NCBI GenBank assembly: GCA_945872245.1
Contig: CAMBZB010000003.1
Coordinates: 43,064 to 107,063 of the forward strand
From: Flavobacterium psychrophilum
Lineage (GTDB): Bacteria > Bacteroidota > Bacteroidia > Flavobacteriales > Flavobacteriaceae
DNA: 64,000 bases
Direction: 5' to 3'
Shown here piece by piece: positions 8,114 to 16,642 of the stretch. The position numbers were made by a program, and so were the translations under genes. A model generated the notes under the pieces. The model did no database searches. It was given only the letters and a program-made list of their open reading frames with translations, and was not told the DNA's origin. Each line of letters opens with the position of its first letter. The stretch's first letter is position 1.

Positions 8114-9181
8114 ATGGCTCATAATATCAAATCGGGAGTAGCTACAGGAGACCAAGTACAAGAAATTTTCAAATACGCAAAAGAAAAGGGTTTTGCCCTT
8201 CCTGCTGTAAATGTAATCGGTTCAAGCACCATAAATGGTGTTCTTGAAACTGCAGCTAAATTGAACGCTCCTGTTATTATTCAATTTTCTAATGGAGGCG
8301 CACAGTTTAATGCTGGAAAAGGACTTTCTAATGCAGGTGAAAAAGCGGCAATCGCAGGAGGAATAGCAGGTGCTTTGCATATCCATACCTTGGCTGAAGC
8401 CTATGGCGCAACTGTAATTTTACACACCGATCACTGTGCGAAAAAATTATTGCCTTGGATAGATGGTTTATTGGATGCTTCTGAAAAACATTTTGCAGCA
8501 ACTGGAAAACCGTTATATAGTTCTCATATGATTGATTTATCAGAAGAGCCTATCGAAGAAAACATAGAAATCTGTAAGGCTTATTTGGCTAGAATGAGCA
8601 AAATGGGAATGACATTAGAAATCGAGCTTGGCATAACGGGTGGAGAAGAAGATGGCGTTGACAATTCAGACGTAGATAGCTCAAAATTATATACTCAACC
8701 TTCTGAAGTATCTTATGCTTACGAAGAATTATTAAAAGTAAGTCCTAGATTTACAATCGCGGCTTCTTTTGGGAATGTTCACGGGGTTTACAAACCAGGA
8801 AATGTAAAACTGACTCCAAAAATCTTGAAAAATTCTCAAGATTACGTTCAACAAAAATTCAATACCGGACACAATCCTGTTGATTTCGTTTTTCACGGAG
8901 GTTCTGGTTCTACACTTGAAGAAATCAGAGAAGGCATTAGCTATGGTGTTGTAAAAATGAACATTGACACTGATTTACAATTTGCATTTACAGAAGGTAT
9001 TCGTGACTTTATGGTAAACAACATTGAGTATCTAAAAACTCAAATTGGAAACCCAACTGGTGACGATGCTCCAAACAAAAAATATTACGACCCAAGAAGA
9101 TGGTTGCGTGAAGGCGAAAGCACTTTCAATGCCAGACTAGAACAAGCTTTTGCTGACTTGAATAATATAAACACCTTATAA
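8114..9181 (+). CDS. fbaA: Class II fructose-bisphosphate aldolase
   Basis: Zinc-dependent aldolase interconverting fructose 1,6-bisphosphate with glyceraldehyde 3-phosphate and dihydroxyacetone phosphate. 355 residues, the length of the E. coli FbaA (class IIA) type. Seen: ALPAVNVIGSSTINGVLE, the catalytic Asp and zinc-binding His in VILHTDHCAKKLLPWIDG, the GITGGEEDGVD loop, zinc-binding His in GNVHGVY and FVFHGGSGS, and KMNIDTDLQFAFTEGIRD. It has its own promoter-like -7 element and is followed 44 bp later by accD. Confidence 0.97.
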   Translation: MAHNIKSGVATGDQVQEIFKYAKEKGFALPAVNVIGSSTINGVLETAAKLNAPVIIQFSNGGAQFNAGKGLSNAGEKAAIAGGIAGALHIHTLAEAYGATVILHTDHCAKKLLPWIDGLLDASEKHFAATGKPLYSSHMIDLSEEPIEENIEICKAYLARMSKMGMTLEIELGITGGEEDGVDNSDVDSSKLYTQPSEVSYAYEELLKVSPRFTIAASFGNVHGVYKPGNVKLTPKILKNSQDYVQQKFNTGHNPVDFVFHGGSGSTLEEIREGISYGVVKMNIDTDLQFAFTEGIRDFMVNNIEYLKTQIGNPTGDDAPNKKYYDPRRWLREGESTFNARLEQAFADLNNINTL

Positions 9182-9184
9182 TTA

Positions 9185-9199
9185 ACAATTGATAATTGT
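9185..9199. repeat. Short palindrome ACAATTGATAATTGT between fbaA and accD
   Basis: ACAATT / AATTGT around GAT. The 13-mer CAATTGATAATTG recurs at 52951-52963, at the end of mvaD. It looks like a short interspersed AT-rich repeat rather than a terminator. Confidence 0.5.
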
Positions 9200-9225
9200 C
9201 AACTATCCATTATCCAATTAAAAAT

Positions 9226-10080
9226 ATGGCTTGGTTTAAAAGAACAGAAAAAGGAATTACAACGGCGACCGAGGATAAAATGGACGTTCCAAAAGGGCTT
9301 TGGTACAAATCCCCTACTGGAAAAATTATTGATGCCGAAGAATTAGCCCGTAATCTCTGGGTTAGCCCAGAAGATGATTTTCATGTTAGAATTGGCAGTG
9401 CCGAATATTTTGAAATTTTGTTTGACAACAATGAATTTGTGGAATTAGATGCCAATATGACATCAAAAGACCCCTTGCATTTTGTTGATACCAAAAAATA
9501 TTCCGACCGCTTAAAGGATGTCATGGCTAAAACCAAATTGAAAGATGCGGTTCGCACTGGTGTTGGGAAATCAAAAGGGAAAGATTTGGTAGTTTGCTGT
9601 ATGGACTTTGCCTTTATTGGCGGTTCGATGGGTGCTGTAGTGGGTGAAAAAATAGCGCGCGGAATTAACCATTCCATCAAAAACAACATTCCCTTTGTAA
9701 TGATTTCAAAATCTGGTGGAGCCAGAATGATGGAAGCGGCTTATTCGTTGATGCAATTGGCAAAAACATCGGTAAAACTGGCGCAATTGGCCGAAGCAAA
9801 AATACCCTATATTTCTTTGTGCACTGACCCAACAACCGGAGGAACAACAGCTTCTTATGCGATGCTTGGTGATGTAAATATTTCTGAGCCTGGTGCATTA
9901 ATTGGTTTTGCAGGTCCGCGAGTGGTAAAAGACACCACCGGAAAAGATTTACCGGAAGGTTTTCAAACTGCCGAATTTGTACTTGAACATGGTTTTTTGG
10001 ATTTCATCACACCACGAAAAGAATTGAAAGACAAGATTAACTTGTACCTCGATTTGATACAAAATAATACTATTAGATAA
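9226..10080 (+). CDS. accD: Acetyl-CoA carboxylase carboxyltransferase subunit beta
   Basis: Beta subunit of the carboxyltransferase that passes CO2 from biotin to acetyl-CoA, the first step of fatty-acid synthesis; partner AccA is not in the window. ATG at 9226 ([10 protein letters not shown]) is the family start; the in-frame upstream start at 9196 is rejected. 284 residues with crotonase-fold landmarks [51 protein letters not shown] and IGFAGPRVV. The N-terminal Cys4 zinc ribbon of E. coli AccD is absent: the matching stretch reads [19 protein letters not shown] with no cysteines. Other Bacteroidota AccD proteins known to me are similar. Confidence 0.95.
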   Translation: MAWFKRTEKGITTATEDKMDVPKGLWYKSPTGKIIDAEELARNLWVSPEDDFHVRIGSAEYFEILFDNNEFVELDANMTSKDPLHFVDTKKYSDRLKDVMAKTKLKDAVRTGVGKSKGKDLVVCCMDFAFIGGSMGAVVGEKIARGINHSIKNNIPFVMISKSGGARMMEAAYSLMQLAKTSVKLAQLAEAKIPYISLCTDPTTGGTTASYAMLGDVNISEPGALIGFAGPRVVKDTTGKDLPEGFQTAEFVLEHGFLDFITPRKELKDKINLYLDLIQNNTIR

Positions 10081-10086
10081 ATCAAA

Positions 10087-10110
10087 AAATCCCGAGCAAT
10101 CGGGATTTTT
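10087..10110 (+). terminator. Intrinsic terminator of accD
   Basis: AATCCCGA and TCGGGATT form a tight stem around a GCAA loop, followed by a T-run. It begins 7 bp after the accD stop. Confidence 0.9.
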
Positions 10111-10327
10111 CATTTATAACTGAAATTTAATATCTGTTTTTTCATTTCCTACAAAGAGAATTTTTTATTTGATTTTTTAAAAAATATTATCCGATTATTT
10201 TAACACTAAAAAATATTTTAATTAACTTTATATAGTTATAAGTCAGATTCTTATGAAGTTTAGTTTAATAATTGAAACTATATGGAATCTGTTTTTACCA
10301 TGTTTCAGTGATTGTAAATATTTTTAG

Positions 10328-10402
10328 ATGGAGAAATTTGAAACTTTAGAAAATATCAATCGGGCAACAGCGAGACTGAAGACCGATCAACAGCGGAACT
10401 GA
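10328..10402 (+). CDS. Possible 24-residue small ORF upstream of the secreted repeat protein
   Basis: An ATG at 10328 opens a 24-codon frame (MEKFETLENINRATARLK, then TDQQRN) that stops 24 bp before the next gene. Its composition is richer in G and C and looks more coding-like than the AT-rich flanks. It contains the imperfect direct repeat described next. It could be a leader peptide, a small protein, or part of a structured RNA; nothing else supports a function. The remaining bases from 10111 to 10425 show no other gene. Confidence 0.25.
   Translation: MEKFETLENINRATARLKTDQQRN
10365..10402 (+). repeat. Imperfect direct repeat, 23-bp period
   Basis: CAACAGCGAGACTGA at 10365-10379 is followed by CAACAGCGGAACTGA at 10388-10402, 13 of 15 bases identical. 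It lies within an AT-rich 5' region and directly before the secreted protein gene. Confidence 0.6.
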
Positions 10403-10425
10403 TGAATAATTAAATGTAAGTTATT

Positions 10426-10902
10426 ATGAGAATTCAAAGATTAATTTCGGAAAAAGTGGTTCCATTACTAACATTGTTTATAATGGCAATCTCGTTAAGT
10501 GCCAATGCACAAACCAAATCGACCTCTAATCAAAATGAAAAAATCAGTATCAATAAAAAGGGTGGAGTTTATGATTATGAGGGTAACAAATTAGGATTTA
10601 TTACCAAAGAAAATATCGTGAAAGACAGCAAAGGCAAGACCGTTTACTTTATTGATGGAAATGGGAATGTTATTGATTCTAAGGGAAACAAGTTGGGTAT
10701 GGCTAAAAAAAATGGTTCGTACTATAACATAAAAGGTGAAAATGTAGTTAATGTAGGAAAAACTGAAGGAGAAATGTGCGAAATACTAGATCCGAAAGGG
10801 CATAGTATGGGTACCTTACATAAAAATTATAAACTCCACGCTTGTGCAGCCCACTGCTTATTATTAGAGAAAAAGATGAATGATGAAAAATCAAAAAAAT
10901 AA
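10426..10902 (+). CDS. Small secreted repeat protein (possible 5-fold beta-flower type)
   Basis: 158 residues with a signal peptide (cleavage expected after SLSANAQ, about residue 28). The mature part repeats a short strand-turn unit of the form Gly-x-(V/I)-x-D-x-x-G-N-x-L-G: YDYEGNKLGFI, FIDGNGNVIDSKGNKLGMA, YYNIKGENVVNVG, ILDPKGHSMGTL. This resembles small secreted Bacteroidota proteins called 5-fold beta-flower proteins. Two cysteines and one histidine near the end (HACAAHC) could form a metal or disulfide site. Function unknown. Monocistronic, with a strong terminator right after it. Confidence 0.7.
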   Translation: MRIQRLISEKVVPLLTLFIMAISLSANAQTKSTSNQNEKISINKKGGVYDYEGNKLGFITKENIVKDSKGKTVYFIDGNGNVIDSKGNKLGMAKKNGSYYNIKGENVVNVGKTEGEMCEILDPKGHSMGTLHKNYKLHACAAHCLLLEKKMNDEKSKK

Positions 10903-10907
10903 TTTTT

Positions 10908-10940
10908 AAACAAAGGTTCGTAATCCACGAACCTTTGTTT
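10908..10940 (+). terminator. Strong intrinsic terminator
   Basis: AAACAAAGGTTCG and CGAACCTTTGTTT form a perfect 13-bp stem around a 7-nt loop, 6 bp after the stop codon of the secreted repeat protein. Confidence 0.88.
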
Positions 10941-11205
10941 TATAGCATAATTTCCAAAAGATTTAGGGAAAAACAAATTGTTAAAATTCTATGTGAACTT
11001 TTATAAATAAAAAATAATTTTCAAAAAATATTATCAGTTTTTTCAAAAGACACCATCCTAAAAACTAATAAAGTTTCTTATTTTATAATTTCTAATGGTG
11101 ATAAGTTTTTTTATTTATTATTTAATCATACCAAACCGTCGATAAGAAATGTTGTCCAACAACTCAACCGACCAGTTATAATAACCAAAAAATGTTTTTT
11201 CTCAA
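10941..11205. other. AT-rich intergenic stretch, no gene seen
   Basis: Between the terminator of the secreted protein gene and the 3' end of the convergent permease gene. Very AT-rich; I see no ORF with coding character and no clear RNA structure. Confidence 0.6.
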
Positions 11206-12456
11206 TTACATTCCCGTTCGTATTGCTTCCACGGGATCTAGTTTAGAGGCCGTAATTGCAGGGAGAATTCCCGATATCAATCCGATTACCGCAGCTAGTC
11301 CAGTTCCTAAAAAAATATTTGCCATACTTAGAACAAACTCAAATTCCAACACCTTAGTCAAAACCAAGGCAATAGCCCAAACCAACAACAAACCAATGAT
11401 TCCTCCTATTACGGAAAGAATAATGGCTTCGAATAAAAACTGAAATAGTATAAATTTGTTTTTGGCTCCCAATGATTTTTGGATTCCGATGAGATTGGTG
11501 CGTTCTTTTACAGAAACGAACATAATATTGGCAATTCCAAAACCACCTACAAGAAGTGAAAATCCGCTAATGATCCAACCCACGACATTCATTTGGGAAA
11601 TGATTCCGTCTATCAAATCCGTAAACCCAGAGAAAACATTAATAAAAAAATTATCGATTGTTCCCGATTTCAACCCACGAAAGTTTCTTAATTTTTGGCT
11701 AATTTCAGCTTTATAAGCTTCCATATCTACCCCTTTTTGAGGTTTAAAAATAATTACGTTTATCGATGTTTTATTATTGTCGCCATACAATTGCCTGACA
11801 AAATTAACGGGTATAAAAGCTGAAACATCACGATTGTTTTCAAGCAATGCAGCCCCTTGTTTTTTTAAAACCCCAATTATCGTAAATCGCTGCCCATACA
11901 AACGGACTTTTTTACCGATGGGGTTTGCCTCATCAAATAATGATTTTGCAATTTCATAACCTATTACAATGACTCTGGACGCGGAATTGGCCTCAGAGTC
12001 GGTGTAAAACCTACCCTTTTCAAATTCAAGTCCTTGAATATCGATAAACTCATGCGAAACGGGAATAATAGTAACATCACTGGCAATTTTGGACTCAAAT
12101 TTAATAGATTCGTTTTTAGTGAATATTTGATAACCCAATTGTGCCGTATGGGTCATGGCTCCTTTCAAATAAATATATTCATCATATTTTACATTAGGAA
12201 ACTGCTCCCTTTTCCATTGTGGAATAGTTGAGGGTCCGAAGGACATTTTCATCAAGTAAATAGTATTTTTATCAAAACTACTCAAATCTTTAGTGATTTT
12301 TCTGTTCAAGGAATCCACAGCGGCCAGCACAGCAATAATTGAAAATATCCCAATAGTTACGCCAAGCAACGATAGTAGAGTACGCAATTTATTGTTTCGC
12401 AGGGCATTCATGGCAAAGCGAAAACTCTCATTCAACAATCGAAAATAAATTAACAT
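11206..12456 (-). CDS. MacB-like ABC transporter permease (FtsX-type)
   Basis: 416 residues with the MacB/FtsX permease layout: TM1 at about residues 20-45 (LLGVTIGIFSIIAVLAAV), a periplasmic MacB-type core domain of about 230 residues, then three TM segments near 290-310, 335-365 and 375-400, ending DPVEAIRTGM. SFSLLVGGFGIANIMFVSVKERTNLIGIQKSLGA is the family's conserved region. Such permeases work with an ATPase and, in MacB systems, an outer-membrane channel; neither partner is adjacent. The substrate is unknown. It stands alone, divergent from purH. Confidence 0.9.
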   Translation of the reverse strand: MLIYFRLLNESFRFAMNALRNNKLRTLLSLLGVTIGIFSIIAVLAAVDSLNRKITKDLSSFDKNTIYLMKMSFGPSTIPQWKREQFPNVKYDEYIYLKGAMTHTAQLGYQIFTKNESIKFESKIASDVTIIPVSHEFIDIQGLEFEKGRFYTDSEANSASRVIVIGYEIAKSLFDEANPIGKKVRLYGQRFTIIGVLKKQGAALLENNRDVSAFIPVNFVRQLYGDNNKTSINVIIFKPQKGVDMEAYKAEISQKLRNFRGLKSGTIDNFFINVFSGFTDLIDGIISQMNVVGWIISGFSLLVGGFGIANIMFVSVKERTNLIGIQKSLGAKNKFILFQFLFEAIILSVIGGIIGLLLVWAIALVLTKVLEFEFVLSMANIFLGTGLAAVIGLISGILPAITASKLDPVEAIRTGM

Positions 12457-12565
12457 AAATCCATAATTTGTTTTATGGTAAAATTCAGAAATTATTTTTC
12501 AAGAACCTAATGAAATTACACTTGAAAATTTGTTCTCATGTTTGAAATATTGTTAAACAATACCA

Positions 12566-12595
12566 TTGCATTTTTATCCAAAAAAACTACTTTTG
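12566..12595 (+). promoter_or_regulatory. Promoter of purH
   Basis: TTG at 12566-12568, a 19-nt spacer and TACTTTTG at 12588-12595 match the Bacteroidota -33/-7 consensus well. It lies 23 bp before the purH start. Confidence 0.65.
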
Positions 12596-12618
12596 CACCA
12601 TAAAATTCTAAATAAATA

Positions 12619-14145
12619 ATGAATACTACGAAAACGATTAAATCTGCTTTAATTTCAGTCTTTTCAAAAGAGGGTTTGGAACCAATAATAAAAAAATTAC
12701 ACGAGCAAAATGTTATTTTTTTCTCCACAGGAGGCACAGAAGAATTCATCAAAAATATAGGCATTCCTGTTGTTCCGGTTGAAGATGTTACCTCCTATCC
12801 ATCAATCCTTGGCGGAAGAGTAAAAACATTACACCCGAAAGTTTTTGGTGGAATTCTAAATCGTCAGGATAATGAAACAGACGTCCAGCAAATGCAGGAA
12901 TACGACATTCCTCAAATCGATTTGGTGATTGTGGATTTGTATCCCTTTGAAAAAACGGTAGCTTCGGGAGCAAGTGAAGAAGACATCATAGAAAAAATAG
13001 ATATTGGCGGCATTTCACTAATTCGCGCTGCCGCAAAAAACTTCAAAGACACGGTAATCGTTCCATCGGTTGCCGAATATAGTTTGATTTTGGATTTGAT
13101 TACCAATCAAAACGGAGCGACAACATTAGAAAACAGAAAATTATTTGCCACAAAGGCATTTCACGTTTCATCTCATTACGACACAGCAATTTTCAATTAT
13201 TTTAATACGGATGAAACTGTATATAAAACAAGCATTGCAAATGGTCAAATTTTAAGATACGGTGAAAATCCTCATCAAAAAGGATTTTTCTTTGGCGATT
13301 TTGATGCTATGTTCAAAAAACTGCACGGAAAAGAATTGTCTTATAACAATTTATTAGATGTAGATGCAGCAGTCAATCTAATACATGAATTCAAAAATGA
13401 TGGGCCAACATTTGCTATATTAAAACACAATAATGCCTGTGGTTTAGCGACAAGAGAGACTATTAGTGAAGCTTATGATGTAGCTTTGGCTTGTGATCCC
13501 ACTTCTGCATTTGGCGGAGTTTTGATTTCCAACACAAAAATAGATGTCGAAACTGCCACTGAAATCAATAAATTATTCTGCGAAGTGGTCATCGCTCCAA
13601 GTTATGACGAAGCAGCAATTGCCATTTTACAAGAAAAGAAAAACCGAATAATCTTGGTTCAAAACGAAGTAGAATTGCCACAAAAACAAGTGAGAACTTG
13701 TCTTAACGGAATTTTGGTTCAAGAAAGAAACAACATCACCGACGCAAAAGAAGACCTAAGAACCGTTACGGTAACGGCGCCTAGCGAACAAGAAATTAAA
13801 GATTTGATATTTGCTTCAAAAGTGTGCAAAAATACTAAATCCAATACGATAGTTTTTGCCAAAAACGGAACTTTGATTTCGTCTGGAACAGGTCAAACAT
13901 CAAGAGTTGACGCCTTGTTACAAGCTATTGAAAAAGCAAAAGTTTTTGGATTTAGCCTAAAAGGGGCTTCCATGGCGAGTGACGCTTTTTTCCCTTTTCC
14001 GGATTGTGTTCAAATCGCAAAAGAGGCCGGAATAACTGCAGTAATTCAACCTGGAGGATCTATAAAAGACGAATTGAGTATCAATTATTGCAATGAAAAT
14101 AAAGTTGCAATGGTATTTACAGGAACACGTCATTTCAAACATTAA
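12619..14145 (+). CDS. purH: Bifunctional AICAR transformylase / IMP cyclohydrolase
   Basis: Catalyses the last two steps of de novo purine synthesis: formylation of AICAR and ring closure to IMP. 508 residues, normal for PurH. The N-terminal MGS-like cyclohydrolase domain shows SVFSKEGLEPIIKKLHE, STGGTEEFI and GGRVKTLHPKVFGGIL. The C-terminal transformylase domain shows LRYGENPHQKG, ILKHNNACGLA, DPTSAFGGVLISN and the final ASDAFFPFPDCV...AVIQPGGSIKD, with FTGTRHFKH at the end. It has its own promoter; mreB follows 53 bp downstream. Confidence 0.97.
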   Translation: MNTTKTIKSALISVFSKEGLEPIIKKLHEQNVIFFSTGGTEEFIKNIGIPVVPVEDVTSYPSILGGRVKTLHPKVFGGILNRQDNETDVQQMQEYDIPQIDLVIVDLYPFEKTVASGASEEDIIEKIDIGGISLIRAAAKNFKDTVIVPSVAEYSLILDLITNQNGATTLENRKLFATKAFHVSSHYDTAIFNYFNTDETVYKTSIANGQILRYGENPHQKGFFFGDFDAMFKKLHGKELSYNNLLDVDAAVNLIHEFKNDGPTFAILKHNNACGLATRETISEAYDVALACDPTSAFGGVLISNTKIDVETATEINKLFCEVVIAPSYDEAAIAILQEKKNRIILVQNEVELPQKQVRTCLNGILVQERNNITDAKEDLRTVTVTAPSEQEIKDLIFASKVCKNTKSNTIVFAKNGTLISSGTGQTSRVDALLQAIEKAKVFGFSLKGASMASDAFFPFPDCVQIAKEAGITAVIQPGGSIKDELSINYCNENKVAMVFTGTRHFKH

Positions 14146-14151
14146 TTTGTT

Positions 14152-14159
14152 TAGCTTTG
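14152..14159 (+). promoter_or_regulatory. Bacteroidota -7 element TAGCTTTG upstream of mreB
   Basis: TAGCTTTG lies directly after the purH stop and 40 bp before mreB. No convincing -33 box. It suggests that the mre cluster has its own start. Confidence 0.4.
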
Positions 14160-14198
14160 TACGTTAAAAATTTATAACTTTTTAAACCCAAAAAACGT

Positions 14199-15227
14199 AT
14201 GGGATTTTTTGATTTCATGACCGAGGATATCGCGATAGATCTTGGTACCGCAAATACTTTAATCATACACAATGATAAAGTAGTTATAGACAGTCCATCC
14301 ATAGTTGCCCGTGATAGAGTTTCTGGAAAAATCATTGCTGTTGGTAAAGAAGCTAACATGATGCAAGGTAAAACCCACGAAAACATTAAAACGATTAGAC
14401 CCTTGAAAGATGGGGTAATTGCTGATTTTGATGCTTCCGAAAAAATGATTAGCATGCTTATAAAAAGTATTCCTGCTTTGAAAAAAAGAATGTTTACTCC
14501 AGCATTAAGAATGGTGGTTTGTATTCCTTCTGGCATAACTGAAGTGGAAATGAGAGCGGTGAAAGAATCTTGTGAAAGGGTAAATGGCAAGGAAGTTTAT
14601 TTGATACATGAACCAATGGCCGCAGCTATAGGTATTGGTATCGATATTATGCAACCCAAAGGAAACATGATTGTTGATATAGGTGGTGGGACAACAGAAA
14701 TCGCCGTAATCGCTTTGGGCGGAATTGTATGTGACAAATCGGTAAAAATTGCCGGTGACGTTTTTACCAATGATATCGTGTATTACATGCGAACACAACA
14801 CAATCTTTTTGTTGGGGAAAGTACTGCAGAAAAAATAAAAATTCAAGTTGGAGCCGCTGTGGAAGATTTAGAAACACCTCCAGAAGAAATGTCAGTTCAA
14901 GGTAGAGATTTACTTACCGGAAAGCCCAAACAAGTAGCCGTTTCCTATCGAGAAATCGCCAAAGCTTTGGACAAATCAATACAACGTATTGAAGATGCCG
15001 TAATGGAAACCCTATCTCAAACTCCTCCAGAATTAGCCGCAGATATCTATAATACGGGTATTTATCTTGCAGGAGGTGGGTCGATGTTGAGAGGTCTTGA
15101 TAAAAGAATTTCACAAAAAACAGATTTGCCAGTTTACATCGCCGAAGACCCTTTAAGAGCCGTAGTACGTGGAACTGGAATGGCGCTTAAAAACATCCTG
15201 AAGTTTAAAAGTATCCTTATAAAATAA
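14199..15227 (+). CDS. mreB: Rod shape-determining protein MreB
   Basis: Actin-like filament protein that guides lateral cell-wall synthesis at the inner membrane. 342 residues, standard. Seen: phosphate-1 motif EDIAIDLGTANTLI, SPSIVA, CIPSGITEVEMRAVKESCE, EPMAAAIGIGI, the phosphate-2 motif MIVDIGGGTTEIAVIALGGIV, and the adenosine motif GIYLAGGGSMLRGLDKRI. First gene of the conserved elongasome cluster mreB-mreC-mreD-PBP2-rodA. A stem-loop follows its stop codon, so mreB may be made in excess of the downstream genes. Confidence 0.98.
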   Translation: MGFFDFMTEDIAIDLGTANTLIIHNDKVVIDSPSIVARDRVSGKIIAVGKEANMMQGKTHENIKTIRPLKDGVIADFDASEKMISMLIKSIPALKKRMFTPALRMVVCIPSGITEVEMRAVKESCERVNGKEVYLIHEPMAAAIGIGIDIMQPKGNMIVDIGGGTTEIAVIALGGIVCDKSVKIAGDVFTNDIVYYMRTQHNLFVGESTAEKIKIQVGAAVEDLETPPEEMSVQGRDLLTGKPKQVAVSYREIAKALDKSIQRIEDAVMETLSQTPPELAADIYNTGIYLAGGGSMLRGLDKRISQKTDLPVYIAEDPLRAVVRGTGMALKNILKFKSILIK

Positions 15228-15228
15228 C

Positions 15229-15265
15229 AAAGACTAAATTTCAAATTCTAATTTAGTTTCTTTTT
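15229..15265 (+). terminator. Stem-loop between mreB and mreC, possible partial terminator
   Basis: AAAGACTAAATT pairs with AATTTAGTTTCTTT (one bulged base) around a 9-nt loop and is followed by T-rich sequence. It begins right after the mreB stop. The stem is AU-rich, so partial termination is more likely than a full stop. Confidence 0.55.
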
Positions 15266-15318
15266 GATACGTAAATTTGGGTTTTAAATTTAAAATTTTA
15301 AAGTTTTAATTTTATACA

Positions 15319-16143
15319 ATGCAGCAAATATTTAATTTTATTTTAAAAAACAGTAATCGATTACTGTTTTTGCTGCTTTTGGGTATTTCATTATCCCTTA
15401 CTATTCAGTCCCATTCGTATCACAGAAGCAAAATCATAAGTTCTGCCAATTTTTTGAGTGGCGGAGTTTATGAAAAAATCAATAATATCAGTGAATATTT
15501 AAATTTAAGGACGCAAAACGATGCGCTTGCAGAAGAAAACGCAAGATTAAGAAGTATTCTTTTTAACGCCAAAGACACCGCCTCAGCCCCAAAATTGGAT
15601 AGTATAAAAGGATTGCATCCTACGGACATTATCGTTTCAAAAGTAATTCACAACTCCTATAATTCACATGAAAATTATTTAACCCTAAATTCTGGAAGCC
15701 TGCAAGGCGTAAAATCGGATATGGGGGTAATCAATAGTTTAGGAATTGTAGGGATTATAGACAATACCTCCCCAAGATACGCCACGGTACTAAGTTTATT
15801 GAATATAAAATCCCAAATAAACGCAAAAATCAAAAAATCAAACCATTTTGGTTCGTTGGTTTGGAACGGTAAAAGCACTGGCTTTGTGCAGTTAATTGAC
15901 ATTCCGAGATTAGCGGCCATTCGAAAAGGAGACACTATCGTAACTGGTGGGCAATCGGTTATATTTCCAGAAAATCTCAATATCGGAACTGTTGACAAGA
16001 TTTATATTGACAATCAAACCAATTATTACACTTTGGATATTAAACTTTTTAATGACATGACCAATCTGGGTCACGTGTATATCATAAAAAGCAAAGATCG
16101 CGAAGAAATTATTAACCTAGAAAAGGGAGAAAAAAATGAATAG
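15319..16143 (+). CDS. mreC: Rod shape-determining protein MreC
   Basis: Bitopic inner-membrane protein of the elongasome that activates PBP2. 274 residues: one TM segment (about 12-32), a periplasmic coiled coil (about 60-85, LRTQNDALAEENARLRSIL), then the two-domain beta core with NYLTLNSGSLQGVKSDMGVI, GIVGIIDNTSPRYATVLSLL, FGSLVWNGKSTGFVQL and KGDTIVTGGQSVIFPENLNIG. It overlaps mreD by 8 bp, so translation is likely coupled. Confidence 0.95.
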   Translation: MQQIFNFILKNSNRLLFLLLLGISLSLTIQSHSYHRSKIISSANFLSGGVYEKINNISEYLNLRTQNDALAEENARLRSILFNAKDTASAPKLDSIKGLHPTDIIVSKVIHNSYNSHENYLTLNSGSLQGVKSDMGVINSLGIVGIIDNTSPRYATVLSLLNIKSQINAKIKKSNHFGSLVWNGKSTGFVQLIDIPRLAAIRKGDTIVTGGQSVIFPENLNIGTVDKIYIDNQTNYYTLDIKLFNDMTNLGHVYIIKSKDREEIINLEKGEKNE

Positions 16144-16642
16144 TGCCTTGTTCGTCAATATTTTTCGTTTTATACTGTTGTTGACGGTACAGATCATTAT
16201 TTTCAATAATATGAATTTTTTGGGCTATATCAGTCCATTCCCGTATATCCTTTTTATCATATTATACCCCGTAAATGGGAATAAATACGGACTCCTTTTT
16301 GCTAGTTTTTTTCTCGGACTTATTCTGGATATGTTCAGTAACTCTGGTGGGATTCATGCGGCTGCTTGTCTGATTTTGGCTTATTACAGACCTTATCTAT
16401 TCCGATTTTCCTTTGGTTTAAGCTATGAGTACCAAACCGTAAAATTAAATGATGATTTAACCCCCGAAAGATTTTCTTTTATATTGCTCTCGGTCATCAT
16501 TCATCATACAACATTATTCTTGTTGGAAGCCTTCCGAATCAGTTTCTTCTGGGATGTCCTACTTCGAACCCTATTGAGCACTATTTTTACAATTCTCATC
16601 TGCATCATAATCATATATCTTACAAAGCCCAATAGAAGATGA
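16136..16642 (+). CDS. mreD: Rod shape-determining protein MreD
   Basis: A 168-residue polytopic membrane protein with about five to six TM segments, in the invariant position between mreC and the PBP2 gene. Seen: FNNMNFLGYISPFPYILFIILYP near the N-terminus and a GLILDMFSNSGGIHAAACLILAY-like segment typical of MreD. It overlaps mreC by 8 bp and the PBP2 gene by 4 bp (ATGA). It links MreC to the synthesis machinery in the inner membrane. Confidence 0.9.
   Translation: MNSALFVNIFRFILLLTVQIIIFNNMNFLGYISPFPYILFIILYPVNGNKYGLLFASFFLGLILDMFSNSGGIHAAACLILAYYRPYLFRFSFGLSYEYQTVKLNDDLTPERFSFILLSVIIHHTTLFLLEAFRISFFWDVLLRTLLSTIFTILICIIIIYLTKPNRR

Noticed and set aside
14135..14590. 151-codon minus-strand frame over the purH/mreB junction
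   Set aside because: It overlaps mreB, whose coding is certain, and shows no recognisable motif.
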